Origin: Mycolicibacterium houstonense
GTDB lineage: Bacteria > Actinomycetota > Actinomycetes > Mycobacteriales > Mycobacteriaceae
Assembly: GCF_900078665.2 (NCBI RefSeq)
Contig: NZ_LT546207.1
Span: forward strand, 3,907,131-3,942,509
DNA length: 35,379 nt
Direction of reading: 5' to 3'
Under the pieces are notes generated by a model that was given only the letters and a program-made list of their open reading frames with translations, did no database searches and had not been told where the DNA came from. Positions 17,484 to 25,651 of this stretch are shown here, one piece after another. Both the position numbers and the translations under genes were made by a program. Within the stretch, counting starts at the first letter, position 1, and every line of letters begins with the position of its first letter.

Positions 17484-18701
17484 GTGCGGCTGACGGTGGC
17501 ACAGGTGCAGCGGGTGCGCTTTGAGGACCGGCCACCCACCTACACGGTGGTCGGCGTCGACAAGCTGCCCGTGGCCCCGGCGCGCGAGTACCTGACGTTT
17601 CTGCGCAACCAAGGGGGCTCACCGAACACGCTGCGCGCCTATGCCTATGGGCTGGCGGCGTGGTGGACGGTGCTGGAGGGTACCGGTACCGCGTGGGATG
17701 ACTTCCCCACCAGTCTGTTTGGCCAGTTCCTGGCTTATCTGCGCACCGGGGATCTGCCTGGGGTGGCCCGTATCGGTGAACCGGAGCAGAGATTGGCCGA
17801 ATCCTCGCTGCTGCCGCGCAGTGCGGCGGTGTTGTCGATGTACCGGTATTTCGCCAATGCCCATGACCTGGTGCGCCCCTACCGGCGGTTGTACGCCAGT
17901 CATGCTCGTACGTCCCGGCGGGGCCGCTATGCACCGTTTCTGGCCGGGGTCGGCCCGAAACGCGAGCAGGACGGGCCGATTCACCGGCTCCGCGGCCTGC
18001 AGCGCGCCGAAACACCGGTGCTGCTGCCGGTGCAGGTCAACGCCATCTTGGATGCGTGCAGTGTCCAGACGGTCTCGGGTGAATGGTCGGGCGGCGGGGC
18101 GGGGCTGCGTGACCGGTTGTTCTTCGCGGTGTTGGCCGAAACCGGGATGCGGCTCGGTGAGGCGTTGTCGTTGCGCCACAGTGATTTTGATATTGCCGGT
18201 GGCGGTACCCCATCGGTGATGGTGGCGGGCCGTGATGATCATCCGCACGGGGTGCGCGCGAAATCGGGCCCGCGCCGGATTTACATCGGCGACGATCTGG
18301 TCGCCCTCTACACCGAGTACGTGTGGCAGTTGGTGGCCGCCGGCGCGGATGTCACGGTCGGCGATCTGGCGTCGTGTTTCGTGTTTGTCAACCTGGTGCG
18401 AGGCGTGCGCTATGCCCCGCTGCGACCGGAAACCATCTACGACAAGGTGGATCTGATCACCGCGCGCCGAACCGGCGTGCTGCCTGAGCAGTGGACGCCG
18501 CACTGGCTGCGCCACACCCACGCCACCGCGTTGTTGCTGGCTGGGGTGGATGTGCATGTGGTGATGCGTCGTCTCGGTCACGCCGACGTGCAGACCACGT
18601 TGTCGACCTACGGGTGGGTGACCGCCGACGCCGAGATGCGCACGCTGGCCGAATGGAAGAACTATGTCGCTGGGTGGAAGGTGAACCGTGACGGGCAATG
18701 A
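17484..18701 (+). CDS. tnpA: tyrosine recombinase, Tn554 TnpA-like
   Basis: A 405-residue phage-integrase-family recombinase. An N-terminal SAM-like core-binding domain (AREYLTFLRNQGGSPNTLRAY, in part, about 35-130) precedes the catalytic domain: Arg223 in ETGMRLGEALSLRHSDF, Lys in AKSGPRRIYIGD, His340 and Arg343 in HWLRHTHATALLL, His in RRLGHADVQTTL and nucleophile Tyr376. All catalytic residues are present. The start is GTG at 17484 behind GTGGGG. It overlaps the next gene by 14 bases; together with it and the third gene this is the tnpA-tnpB-tnpC order of Tn554 transposons. It should cut and join the island ends. Confidence 0.88.
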   Translation: MRLTVAQVQRVRFEDRPPTYTVVGVDKLPVAPAREYLTFLRNQGGSPNTLRAYAYGLAAWWTVLEGTGTAWDDFPTSLFGQFLAYLRTGDLPGVARIGEPEQRLAESSLLPRSAAVLSMYRYFANAHDLVRPYRRLYASHARTSRRGRYAPFLAGVGPKREQDGPIHRLRGLQRAETPVLLPVQVNAILDACSVQTVSGEWSGGGAGLRDRLFFAVLAETGMRLGEALSLRHSDFDIAGGGTPSVMVAGRDDHPHGVRAKSGPRRIYIGDDLVALYTEYVWQLVAAGADVTVGDLASCFVFVNLVRGVRYAPLRPETIYDKVDLITARRTGVLPEQWTPHWLRHTHATALLLAGVDVHVVMRRLGHADVQTTLSTYGWVTADAEMRTLAEWKNYVAGWKVNRDGQ

Positions 18702-20928
18702 CAGTCCTGCACCAGCGCATACCCCACCGACGCGCGGTGCCGCCGGGGATCGGTGGACACAGCAGTGGCAACAAGTGCCGCCGCAGTGGCGCAGGCTGGT
18801 CTATCACCTGGATACCGGCCCGGCCAACACGGTCTTTCAGCGCAACCCGCGCTACCGGCCCACCCCGGACGGCCACGACTTCACCCCGCAGGGTGTGCCG
18901 CAACGGTTGTGCGAGGAGCTCGCGTGGTGGGTGTGGCTGTGTGGACACGAAGAACGTCGCAAGATCGAACCGTCGCTGCTGAAATGGACCAGCGGTGCAC
19001 TGAGCATCGCCGCCGCCGACTACCACCAACGGCACCGGCGTTACCCGGTCAGTGTCGCTGATCTGAGCGCCGAGGCCATCGTGCGTCACGGGGTACGCGA
19101 GTTCGAGCGCCGCACCGGTCGGCTGCCCTCGGCCGGGTTTCGGCGCAACGTGGCCAGTTTCATCGAGCACCTGCACCTGTACGTGTCGGTCCGCTGCACC
19201 GACCGGCCATGGTGGGCTCATGACATCTGGGATCTGGACGCTGATCCCCGCATCCCGCAGCGTGAGCACGAACCCTGCCATGACCAGGTTGCCCGCCTCG
19301 GAGGGATCGAACCGGTCTGGCTGCGTGAAGGGGTGCGGTTCTGGCTGCGCACCTGTTTGACGGCTGAACTGCTGCGCTGGTCGTCGGTGATCGGCCGCAC
19401 CCGCGGCATCACCCGCCATCTGGGTCCATTCTTGGTCGAACGCGGGATCGATGATCCGGTGATCAGCACCGACCGGGCGGCGCTGCGGCTGGTGTTCACC
19501 GAGTTCACCGAATACCTCAAATCACCTGCCGCGCGGGCCAAACCGGAGCGTCCGCTGTCGGCGGCGACGATCGCGGTCGTCCAGTCCAAGATTCAGATGT
19601 TCTACACGTTCATGGTGGACCATGCCGAGGAAGCCGCGGCAGCGACCGGAGATCCTCGCTGGAGCCGGTTGACCGACACCCATACCCGGTTGTGGGGTGC
19701 GGCGTTTCGCAGCCGACGCCCTACCGGCGGCCGGGAGCTGACCTGGTTTTCGACCGCCGAGCTGCAGCGGATGCTGTGCTATCTCGACGTGCTGGCCGCC
19801 GATGCGGGCAAACCGGTGGTCATCACCCATCCCGATTCCACCATCTCGGTCGTGGCTGGTCTCGGCGATCCGCAAGCGGCCCGGATCTGGCTGCTGCAAG
19901 CGTTGACCGGGCGCCGGGCCTCGGAGATTCTGATGCTCGATTTCGACCCGCTGCAGCCGATCCCGGGGCATGACCGCCCCGCGGGAGCCACCGACGTTCC
20001 CGATGGGTTCGTGGCCAAACTGCGTTACCAGCAGACCAAAGTCGACGGGGTGGTGCCCACCATTCTGGTCGAGCAGGCCGTGGTCAACGTGATCAGCGAA
20101 CAGCAAGACTGGATCCGGCGGCGTTACCCGGATTTGGAGACGAAGTACCTGTTCCTCGGGGTGCGCTACCAGCACCAGGGCCAACGACCACGCAGCTATG
20201 ACTCCTACAGCCGGATCCTCAATCGGCTCGACAACATCCACGGTCTCACCGACACCGCCGGCCACCCGCTGCGGTTCTCCCAGACCCACCGGCTGCGCCA
20301 CACCCGGGCCACCGAGCTGCTCAACGACGGCGTCCCGATCCATGTGGTGCAGCGCTATCTCGGACACGCCTCCCCGGCGATGACCCTGCGCTATGCCGCC
20401 ACCCTGCAAGCGACCGCCGAAGCGGAGTTCCTGCGGCACAAAAAGATCGGCGCCCATGGCACCGATATCACCATCAGCCCGTCCGACATCTACGACATGA
20501 CCCAGCTCTCGGCCCGCACCGACCGGGTGCTGCCCAACGGGGTATGCCTGCTGCCACCGGTAGCCACCTGCGACAAAGGCAACGCCTGCTTGTCATGCGG
20601 GCATTTCGCCACCGACGCCACCCACCTCGACGAACTGGTCGACCAACGCGCCAGGACCCTGAAACTGATCGACGTCCGCCGCGAACAGTACCGTGCCCGC
20701 ACCGGGCGCGAGCTCACCGACGACAACGTGTGGATCCATGAGCGTCGACGCGAAATCGCCTCCCTGGACGCCATCCTCGACCGGCTCCACCGCGACGACG
20801 TGACCGATGACGGCGCAAACAGCGTCGCCGGTGCGGGTACCGCCAACCGGGCACCCACGATGCAGACTGCTGCCCGCGGAAGCCACGAATCAGTGTTGCG
20901 CAAGGCTGACCCGGACACGCCGCGATGA
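18688..20928 (+). CDS. tnpB: large tyrosine recombinase, Tn554 TnpB-like
   Basis: A 746-residue protein, longer than Tn554 TnpB (about 630). The integrase catalytic domain lies at about 390-580: Arg409 in LTGRRASEILMLDF, HRLRH (His534, Arg537), YLGHASPAMTLRY with Tyr569. The first 350 residues are a long DNA-binding part that includes a Trp-rich start. After the catalytic Tyr comes a Cys cluster (CLLPPVATCDKGNACLSCGH, four Cys and a His) that could bind zinc, then a charged helix. The start is GTG, inside the tnpA 3' end. It ends in an ATGA overlap with tnpC. Two different tyrosine recombinases acting together is the mark of the Tn554 group. Confidence 0.85.
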   Translation: MTGNDSPAPAHTPPTRGAAGDRWTQQWQQVPPQWRRLVYHLDTGPANTVFQRNPRYRPTPDGHDFTPQGVPQRLCEELAWWVWLCGHEERRKIEPSLLKWTSGALSIAAADYHQRHRRYPVSVADLSAEAIVRHGVREFERRTGRLPSAGFRRNVASFIEHLHLYVSVRCTDRPWWAHDIWDLDADPRIPQREHEPCHDQVARLGGIEPVWLREGVRFWLRTCLTAELLRWSSVIGRTRGITRHLGPFLVERGIDDPVISTDRAALRLVFTEFTEYLKSPAARAKPERPLSAATIAVVQSKIQMFYTFMVDHAEEAAAATGDPRWSRLTDTHTRLWGAAFRSRRPTGGRELTWFSTAELQRMLCYLDVLAADAGKPVVITHPDSTISVVAGLGDPQAARIWLLQALTGRRASEILMLDFDPLQPIPGHDRPAGATDVPDGFVAKLRYQQTKVDGVVPTILVEQAVVNVISEQQDWIRRRYPDLETKYLFLGVRYQHQGQRPRSYDSYSRILNRLDNIHGLTDTAGHPLRFSQTHRLRHTRATELLNDGVPIHVVQRYLGHASPAMTLRYAATLQATAEAEFLRHKKIGAHGTDITISPSDIYDMTQLSARTDRVLPNGVCLLPPVATCDKGNACLSCGHFATDATHLDELVDQRARTLKLIDVRREQYRARTGRELTDDNVWIHERRREIASLDAILDRLHRDDVTDDGANSVAGAGTANRAPTMQTAARGSHESVLRKADPDTPR

Positions 20929-21338
20929 GTCGCCCCAAGCCGCCGCCACCCACCCAGAAAGCACTGAATGCGCTGGCCGAATACCGCGACGGCCGCAGCG
21001 ATGAGAAGCGGCGTGCCGTCGAAAAAGCGATCGCCTACCTGCGCAAGACCAACGCCGACATCAACTTCTCCACCGTGTCCCGCCGCGCCAAGGTGTCCCG
21101 CAAGACCATCTACAAACACGACGACCTGGTGGCCCTCATCAAGCAGTACCGCGACCGCCCCGCCGCCCGCCAGCCAGCACCGGCCGGCCGCGAAACCAGC
21201 ATCGACGCTGCGCTGCGCCACCGGCTCGCCGCCAAAGACAAAGAGATCGCCGCACTCAAAGCCACCGTGGCAGAACAACAATCAACGATCGAGCTGCTCT
21301 ACGGCCAACTCGACACCCTTCACGAACAGATCACCTGA
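20925..21338 (+). CDS. tnpC: TnpC-like accessory protein (DUF6262 type)
   Basis: A 137-residue basic protein: a helical N-terminus, a TetR-like helix-turn-helix (INFSTVSRRAKVSRKTIYKH, residues about 45-65) and a C-terminal coiled coil (AAKDKEIAALKATVAEQQST, in part). Tn554 TnpC is a similar small protein that affects the orientation and rate of transposition. Start and upstream stop overlap as ATGA. Family call from position and build; DNA binding is inference. Confidence 0.8.
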   Translation: MSRPKPPPPTQKALNALAEYRDGRSDEKRRAVEKAIAYLRKTNADINFSTVSRRAKVSRKTIYKHDDLVALIKQYRDRPAARQPAPAGRETSIDAALRHRLAAKDKEIAALKATVAEQQSTIELLYGQLDTLHEQIT

Positions 21339-21418
21339 TCATCTCACCGTGGGGCGGTCATTCCGGAGCATCCCAGCTGACCCGCGCGCGCGGCGACGGT
21401 GTCCAGCTCACCTGTCGG

Positions 21419-21778
21419 CTAAGTGCAGCAGTCGGGGTCGAGCACCACGCAGAGTGCTTGGAGCGCTTCGGGTTTGACGCGGTGAAAGACGTTCATGCCG
21501 CGACGGTCGGAGATCACCAGCCCGGCTTTGCGGAGTTGGCCCAGGTGGTGGCTGACGGTGGATTCGCTCAAGTCGAGCGCCCCGGCCAGTTCCCCGCTGG
21601 TCTCCTCGCCGGGGCGCGAACTGAACAGTAGAGACATGATTTTGACCCGCATCGGGTCGGCGAGCGCCTTCAGGCGCATCGCCACCGCCAGGGCGTCGTC
21701 GTCGCTGATCGGGCCCGCGGCTACCGGGGCGCAGCATACCGGCGCGGACATGTCGATCACGGGCAGCGCTTTGGGCAT
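21419..21778 (-). CDS. arsR: ArsR-family repressor 1 (Cys15-Cys16, C-terminal Cys pair)
   Basis: A 119-residue ArsR/SmtB winged-helix repressor (LKALADPMRVKIMSLL, then LDLSESTVSHHLGQLRKAGLV). Cys15 and Cys16 stand where C. glutamicum ArsR1 has its first two As(III) ligands, but the third Cys of that protein (about position 55) is absent; instead the protein ends DPDCCT, with Cys117 and Cys118. The sensing site may thus span the subunits in another way. It is divergent from cadI/arsI with operator-like repeats between (21800-21856). The start ATG follows GGATGGGG. The gene is convergent with tnpC. Confidence 0.88.
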   Translation of the reverse strand: MPKALPVIDMSAPVCCAPVAAGPISDDDALAVAMRLKALADPMRVKIMSLLFSSRPGEETSGELAGALDLSESTVSHHLGQLRKAGLVISDRRGMNVFHRVKPEALQALCVVLDPDCCT

Positions 21779-21799
21779 GACCCCATCCTGCCACCAATC

Positions 21800-21856
21800 T
21801 TGACATATATCAAAAAGGTGGCATCCTGAGGTCGACGCGTCAATTCGATATATGTC
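21800..21856. promoter_or_regulatory. two inverted ArsR operator half-sets in the arsR1/cadI gap
   Basis: TTGACATATATCAA (21800-21813) is an imperfect palindrome typical of ArsR sites, and GATATATGTC (21847-21856) is the exact inverse of its GACATATATC core. TTGACA can also serve as the -35 of the plus-strand gene, with CATCCT (21822-21827) as a weak -10. Binding of one ArsR dimer to each would silence both directions. Confidence 0.6.
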
Positions 21857-21878
21857 TCAGCCCTAGAGGAGGCGGATT

Positions 21879-22355
21879 ATGTCCCGTGTTCAACTCGCCC
21901 TCAATGTTGATGATCTCGATGAGGCGATCACGTTCTACTCCAAGCTGTTCAACACCACTCCGGCGAAGGTGAAGCCGGGCTATGCCAACTTCGCCGTCAC
22001 CGAGCCGCCGCTGAAGCTGGTGCTGCTGGAAAACCCCGGTAAGGGCGGCACCATCAACCACCTCGGCGTCGAGGTGGAGTCCAGGGAAGCCGTCCATGCC
22101 GAGATCGCCCGGCTGACCGGCGAGGGGCTGTTCACCGACGAGGAGATCGGCACCACCTGTTGCTTCGCCACCCAGGACAAGGTCTGGGTGACCGGCCCGG
22201 CCGGGGAGAAATGGGAGGTCTACACCGTGCTGGCCGACTCCGACACATTCGGCGCCAGCCCACAGCACCTCGACGAATCCAGTGAGGGTGACGGTGATGT
22301 GTGCTGCGGCGGCGCATCCAAGGAGTCAGATCAAGCCGCAGCATCCTGCTGCTAG
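21879..22355 (+). CDS. cadI: CadI/ArsI-family VOC-fold protein (probable C-As lyase)
   Basis: A 158-residue glyoxalase/VOC-fold protein, closely like M. tuberculosis CadI (MSRVQLALNVDDL, KPGYANFA, PPLKLVLLENPG). ArsI enzymes of this family are Fe(II) dioxygenases that cleave methyl-arsenic bonds of trivalent organoarsenicals. Likely metal ligands are Gln5, His61 and Glu113; the arsenic-binding cysteine pair is Cys94-Cys95 in GTTCCFATQDKVWVTGPAGE. The C-terminal tail has two further Cys pairs (VCCGG and the final SCC), perhaps for metal capture. AGAGGAGG lies before the ATG. Cadmium-binding versus lyase role is not decided by sequence. Confidence 0.88.
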   Translation: MSRVQLALNVDDLDEAITFYSKLFNTTPAKVKPGYANFAVTEPPLKLVLLENPGKGGTINHLGVEVESREAVHAEIARLTGEGLFTDEEIGTTCCFATQDKVWVTGPAGEKWEVYTVLADSDTFGASPQHLDESSEGDGDVCCGGASKESDQAAASCC

Positions 22356-22370
22356 CCGACCGTTCGCGAC

Positions 22371-22403
22371 CTGCCGCGGCCGTGGCCACACGGGCCGCGG
22401 TAG
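22371..22403 (+). terminator. strong GC hairpin after cadI/arsI
   Basis: CTGCCGCGGCC (22371-22381) and GGCCGCGGTAG (22393-22403) pair over 11 bases (one G-U) with an 11-base loop. No U tract follows, as is common for mycobacterial terminators. It lies 15 bases after the cadI stop and just before the DinB gene, and may lower read-through. Confidence 0.45.
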
Positions 22404-22418
22404 GCGCATGATCGGGGC

Positions 22419-22931
22419 ATGGACCGCGACGCCATCGCTGCCGATCTGGAGCGCGCGCGTGTCACGTTTCACCAGCTACTGGCGGCCGCCGGCCCCGACG
22501 ACTGGGGCGCCCCGACGCGCGGAACCCGTTGGACCAACGAGCAATTGCTGTTCCACATGGTGTTCGGCTACATGGTCGTGCAGCGACTGCTGCCCCTGGT
22601 GCGGGTGATGGGCCGACTGCCTGACCGCGTCAGCGTCACCTACGCCCGGGTGCTCAACGCCGCGACCACGCCGTTTCATCACGTCAACTACTACGGATCG
22701 TGTGCCGCCGCCCTGGTTTACAACCGGGTCAGGATGGGCGCCAAACTCGACCGGGTCATCGCCGCGCTGCAACAACGACTCGCCCGAGAAACCGACGACT
22801 CCCTGCGCCGCGGCATGCACTTCCCGCCGGGATGGGATCCGTTCTTCTCCGATTACATGACGCTCGAAGACGTCTACCGCTACCCAGGGCGCCATTTCGA
22901 CTTCCACGCGGCCCAGCTCATCTTCACCTGA
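22419..22931 (+). CDS. DinB-superfamily protein
   Basis: A 170-residue four-helix DinB/YfiT-type protein with the likely metal triad His46 (LLFHMVFGY), His159 and His163 (RHFDFHAAQL). Members include mycothiol- and bacillithiol-dependent transferases and hydrolases. It lies in the ars cluster, close to the mycothiol-type arsenate reductase at 25158, so a thiol-transfer role in arsenic handling is possible but is inference. The start ATG lacks a good ribosome site (CGGGGC). It is followed after 42 bases by arsR2 with its own promoter. Confidence 0.75.
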   Translation: MDRDAIAADLERARVTFHQLLAAAGPDDWGAPTRGTRWTNEQLLFHMVFGYMVVQRLLPLVRVMGRLPDRVSVTYARVLNAATTPFHHVNYYGSCAAALVYNRVRMGAKLDRVIAALQQRLARETDDSLRRGMHFPPGWDPFFSDYMTLEDVYRYPGRHFDFHAAQLIFT

Positions 22932-22938
22932 CGTTCAT

Positions 22939-22973
22939 TTGCCATCTGATTCGATAGCTGTCAATATCGATGT
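22939..22973 (+). promoter_or_regulatory. arsR2 promoter with ArsR operator, leaderless start
   Basis: TTGCCA (22939-22944), 17 bases, then CAATAT (22962-22967), six bases before the arsR2 ATG. TTCGATAGCTGTCAA (22950-22964), whose complement TTGACAGCTATCGAA resembles the arsR1 operator TTGACATATATCAA, lies between and over the -10. No ribosome site precedes the ATG, so the mRNA probably begins at it. Confidence 0.6.
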
Positions 22974-23354
22974 ATGTCGAAGTCCCGGGAGATGTTGGCC
23001 GATCAAGTGTGTTGCGCTCCGGGCGCCCTGCTGCACGAACCCATATCGGCGGCGGTGGCGGCGGATATGGCGGTCAAGCTCAAGGCGCTGGCCGATCCGG
23101 TGCGGCTGCAGCTGTTCTCGGCGATCGCCAGCCACGCCGGCAGCGAGGCCTGCGTCTGTGACATCTCACCCGGGCTGGAAGTCTCCCAGCCGACCATCAG
23201 CCATCACCTCAAAGTGCTGCGGGACGCTGGATTGCTGACCTCGCAGCGCCGGGCGTCGTGGGTGTATTACGCCGTGGTGCCCGAAGCGCTGGCCAGCCTG
23301 GCCGTGCTCCTCGGCGCGACCACCGCCCACACCGTGGCGGGAGTATCGGCATGA
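22974..23354 (+). CDS. arsR: ArsR-family As(III) repressor 2 (C. glutamicum ArsR1 type)
   Basis: A 126-residue ArsR repressor: LKALADPVRLQLFSAI, then LEVSQPTISHHLKVLRDAGLL. Cys13-Cys14 (DQVCCAP) together with Cys60 or Cys62 (ACVCDISP) match the three-Cys As(III) site of the C. glutamicum ArsR1 group, unlike the first ArsR in this island. It should leave its operator when As(III) or Sb(III) binds and so release its own operon: arsR2, acr3, fused arsC and arsC2. Its stop overlaps the acr3 start as ATGA. Confidence 0.9.
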   Translation: MSKSREMLADQVCCAPGALLHEPISAAVAADMAVKLKALADPVRLQLFSAIASHAGSEACVCDISPGLEVSQPTISHHLKVLRDAGLLTSQRRASWVYYAVVPEALASLAVLLGATTAHTVAGVSA

Positions 23355-24469
23355 CCGACACCACCACATCCCCTCCAGCGGTCGTCGGCAAGCTCTCCAC
23401 CCTCGACCGGTTCCTGCCCTTATGGATCGGCGCGGCCATGGTCGCAGGGCTGCTGCTGGGCCGCTGGATCCCCGGCCTGAACACCGCTCTGGAAAAGGTT
23501 CAGATCGACGGGATTTCGCTGCCGATCGCCCTGGGCCTGTTGATCATGATGTATCCGGTGCTGGCGAAAGTCCGCTACGACCGCCTCGACACCGTCACCG
23601 GCGACCGCAAACTCCTGCTCTCCTCACTGGTCCTGAACTGGGTGCTCGGACCCGCGCTGATGTTCGCACTCGCCTGGCTGCTACTGCCCGACCTGCCCGA
23701 ATACCGCACCGGCCTGATCATCGTCGGACTGGCCCGCTGCATCGCCATGGTCATCATCTGGAACGACCTGGCCTGCGGAGACCGCGAAGCCGCCGCCGTC
23801 CTCGTCGCGCTCAACTCGATCTTCCAAGTCATCATGTTCGCCGTGCTGGGCTGGTTCTACTTGTCGGTGTTGCCCGGCTGGCTCGGCCTGGAACAAACCA
23901 CCATCGACACCTCACCGTGGCAGATCGCCAAATCCGTACTCATCTTCCTCGGCATCCCGCTATTGGCCGGCTACCTGTCCCGCCGCATCGGCGAGAAAAC
24001 CAAGGGCCGCGACTGGTATGAGGCCAAGTTCCTACCGACGATCGGCCCATGGGCCCTCTACGGTCTGCTGTTCACCATCGTGATTCTCTTTGCCCTGCAA
24101 GGCGATCAGATCACCCACCAACCCTGGGACGTCGCCCGCATCGCCCTACCTCTGTTGGCGTACTTCGCCGTCATGTGGGGCGGGGGCTACCTGCTCGGCA
24201 CGCTGTTGGATCTGGGTTATGAGCGCACCACCACCCTGGCGTTCACCGCCGCCGGCAACAACTTCGAACTGGCCATCGCCGTGGCGATCGCCACCTACGG
24301 CGCCACCTCCGGCCAAGCGCTGGCCGGGGTCGTCGGCCCGCTCATCGAAGTCCCGGTCCTGGTCGGATTGGTCTACGTCTCGCTGGCGCTACGTAATCGG
24401 TTCAGCCACCACACCTCCCAACACCTGCCCACCGGCTCGACGACGAGAACGGAACCAGCCGATGACTGA
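23351..24469 (+). CDS. acr3: Acr3 arsenite efflux permease
   Basis: A 372-residue, ten-helix member of the ACR3 (BART superfamily) family. Landmarks are LARCIAMVIIWNDLACGD with the Cys conserved and needed for As(III) transport, and TAAGNNFELAIAVAIATYG with the conserved Glu. It exports arsenite from the cell, driven by the proton gradient. The ATG at 23351 overlaps the arsR2 stop; the frame upstream is a shadow of arsR2. It overlaps the fused arsC by eight bases. Confidence 0.95.
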   Translation: MTDTTTSPPAVVGKLSTLDRFLPLWIGAAMVAGLLLGRWIPGLNTALEKVQIDGISLPIALGLLIMMYPVLAKVRYDRLDTVTGDRKLLLSSLVLNWVLGPALMFALAWLLLPDLPEYRTGLIIVGLARCIAMVIIWNDLACGDREAAAVLVALNSIFQVIMFAVLGWFYLSVLPGWLGLEQTTIDTSPWQIAKSVLIFLGIPLLAGYLSRRIGEKTKGRDWYEAKFLPTIGPWALYGLLFTIVILFALQGDQITHQPWDVARIALPLLAYFAVMWGGGYLLGTLLDLGYERTTTLAFTAAGNNFELAIAVAIATYGATSGQALAGVVGPLIEVPVLVGLVYVSLALRNRFSHHTSQHLPTGSTTRTEPADD

Positions 24470-25130
24470 CAGCCCCGTCACCCACCAACTGCGCCACGAC
24501 CTCTCCATCGACCAACAACTCGCCCTGAAAACCGCGGCGAGCCGTCTGCACGGCGAGTTCGACGGCACCTTCGGCACCGAAACCATCGAACGGTTCCTCT
24601 GCTCGTCCTACGACCAGTTCGCCGGCCGCGCCACCATTCCCAACTTCCTGCCGCTGCTGGCCGAACGGTTCGCCCGCCAGCGCCTCCACGCCCTGGCCCG
24701 GGTGGAAGGCAAGATCAGCGACGGCAAACCGACCGTCCTGTTCCTATGCACCCACAACGCCGGCCGCTCCCAGATGGCCCTCGGCTTCTTCACCCACCTG
24801 GCCGGCGACAACGCGATCGCCTGGTCCGGAGGGTCAGAACCCGGCAACGAGATCAACCCCGCCGCCATCGAGGCCATGCACGAAGTCGGGATCGACATCA
24901 CCGGCGAATACCCCAAACCCTGGACCGACGAAATCGTGCAAGCCGCCGACGTCGTCATCACCATGGGCTGCGGCGACGCCTGCCCCATCTTCCCCGGAAA
25001 ACGCTACGAAAACTGGGAACTCCCCGACCCCGCCGGCCAAGGCCTCGACGCGGTCCGCCCGATCCGCGACGACATCGAAGAACGCATCCACCGACTCCTG
25101 ACCGATCTGAACGTGCCCATCACCCGCTAA
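24462..25130 (+). CDS. arsC: arsenate reductase (LMW-phosphatase type) with N-terminal helical domain
   Basis: A 222-residue protein. Residues 1-88 are a helical domain (LSIDQQLALKTAASRLHGEF, then FLPLLAERFARQRLHALAR), a three-helix dimerisation-type unit often fused to actinobacterial ArsC. Residues 90-222 are the phosphatase-like reductase: P-loop CTHNAGRS (Cys96, Arg102), a second Cys pair in TMGCGDACPIF and the Asp-Pro of ELPDPAGQG. It reduces arsenate to arsenite for Acr3 by an intramolecular Cys cascade, likely coupled to thioredoxin. The start ATG overlaps the acr3 end by eight bases. Confidence 0.9.
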   Translation: MTDSPVTHQLRHDLSIDQQLALKTAASRLHGEFDGTFGTETIERFLCSSYDQFAGRATIPNFLPLLAERFARQRLHALARVEGKISDGKPTVLFLCTHNAGRSQMALGFFTHLAGDNAIAWSGGSEPGNEINPAAIEAMHEVGIDITGEYPKPWTDEIVQAADVVITMGCGDACPIFPGKRYENWELPDPAGQGLDAVRPIRDDIEERIHRLLTDLNVPITR

Positions 25131-25157
25131 TCGCGAAAACCCAAGGAAAACACCGAT

Positions 25158-25616
25158 ATGGCCGACAGATCCGTGTTGTTCGTCTGCGTCAGTAACGCCG
25201 GCAAGTCGGTGATGGCCGCCGGGCTCATGCGGCAGATCGCCGGCCCGCACATCCGCGTGACCTCGGCGGGCACCCACGCCAAGGGTGCAGTCAACCAACA
25301 ATCGGTGCAGGCATTGGCCGAAGTCGGCGTCGACATCAGCGACCATCAGCCCACCCAACTCACCGAGCAGATGCTCGACGAGGCCGATCTGGTCGTCATC
25401 GTCGGCACCCAAGCCCAACTCGAGGACCATCCCGGCACCACCATCCAACGGTGGGACACCGACGAACCCTCCCTGCGCGGCATCGACGGCATCGACCGCA
25501 TGCGAATCATCCGCGACGACATCACCACGCGCGTCCAGGCCCTGGCCGCCAACTTGTCCACCGCGGCCGCACCACCCGCCGGCCAGTCAACACAATCCGA
25601 CCGCCGAGACGGTTGA
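25158..25616 (+). CDS. arsC: arsenate-mycothiol transferase-type ArsC
   Basis: A 152-residue single-domain ArsC whose P-loop reads CVSNAGKS (Cys10, Lys16): lysine takes the place of the usual arginine, as in the C. glutamicum ArsC1/ArsC2 arsenate-mycothiol transferases. The second and third Cys of the thioredoxin-linked type are missing, which again points to mycothiol and mycoredoxin as electron donors. So the cluster holds two enzymes with different redox partners. MRIIRDDITTRVQAL near the end matches the C. glutamicum proteins. The last 25 residues are a Pro/Ala/Ser tail. It is 27 bases behind the fused arsC, in the same operon. Confidence 0.9.
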   Translation: MADRSVLFVCVSNAGKSVMAAGLMRQIAGPHIRVTSAGTHAKGAVNQQSVQALAEVGVDISDHQPTQLTEQMLDEADLVVIVGTQAQLEDHPGTTIQRWDTDEPSLRGIDGIDRMRIIRDDITTRVQALAANLSTAAAPPAGQSTQSDRRDG

Positions 25617-25651
25617 GGGCCACCCCGCTGCCGTTCGCCACCGATTGAGGG

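Noticed and set aside
21779..21790. AGGATGGGGTC upstream of arsR1 equals the sequence at the left junction
   Set aside because: An 11-base match at the arsR1 ribosome site with no further similarity around; most likely chance.
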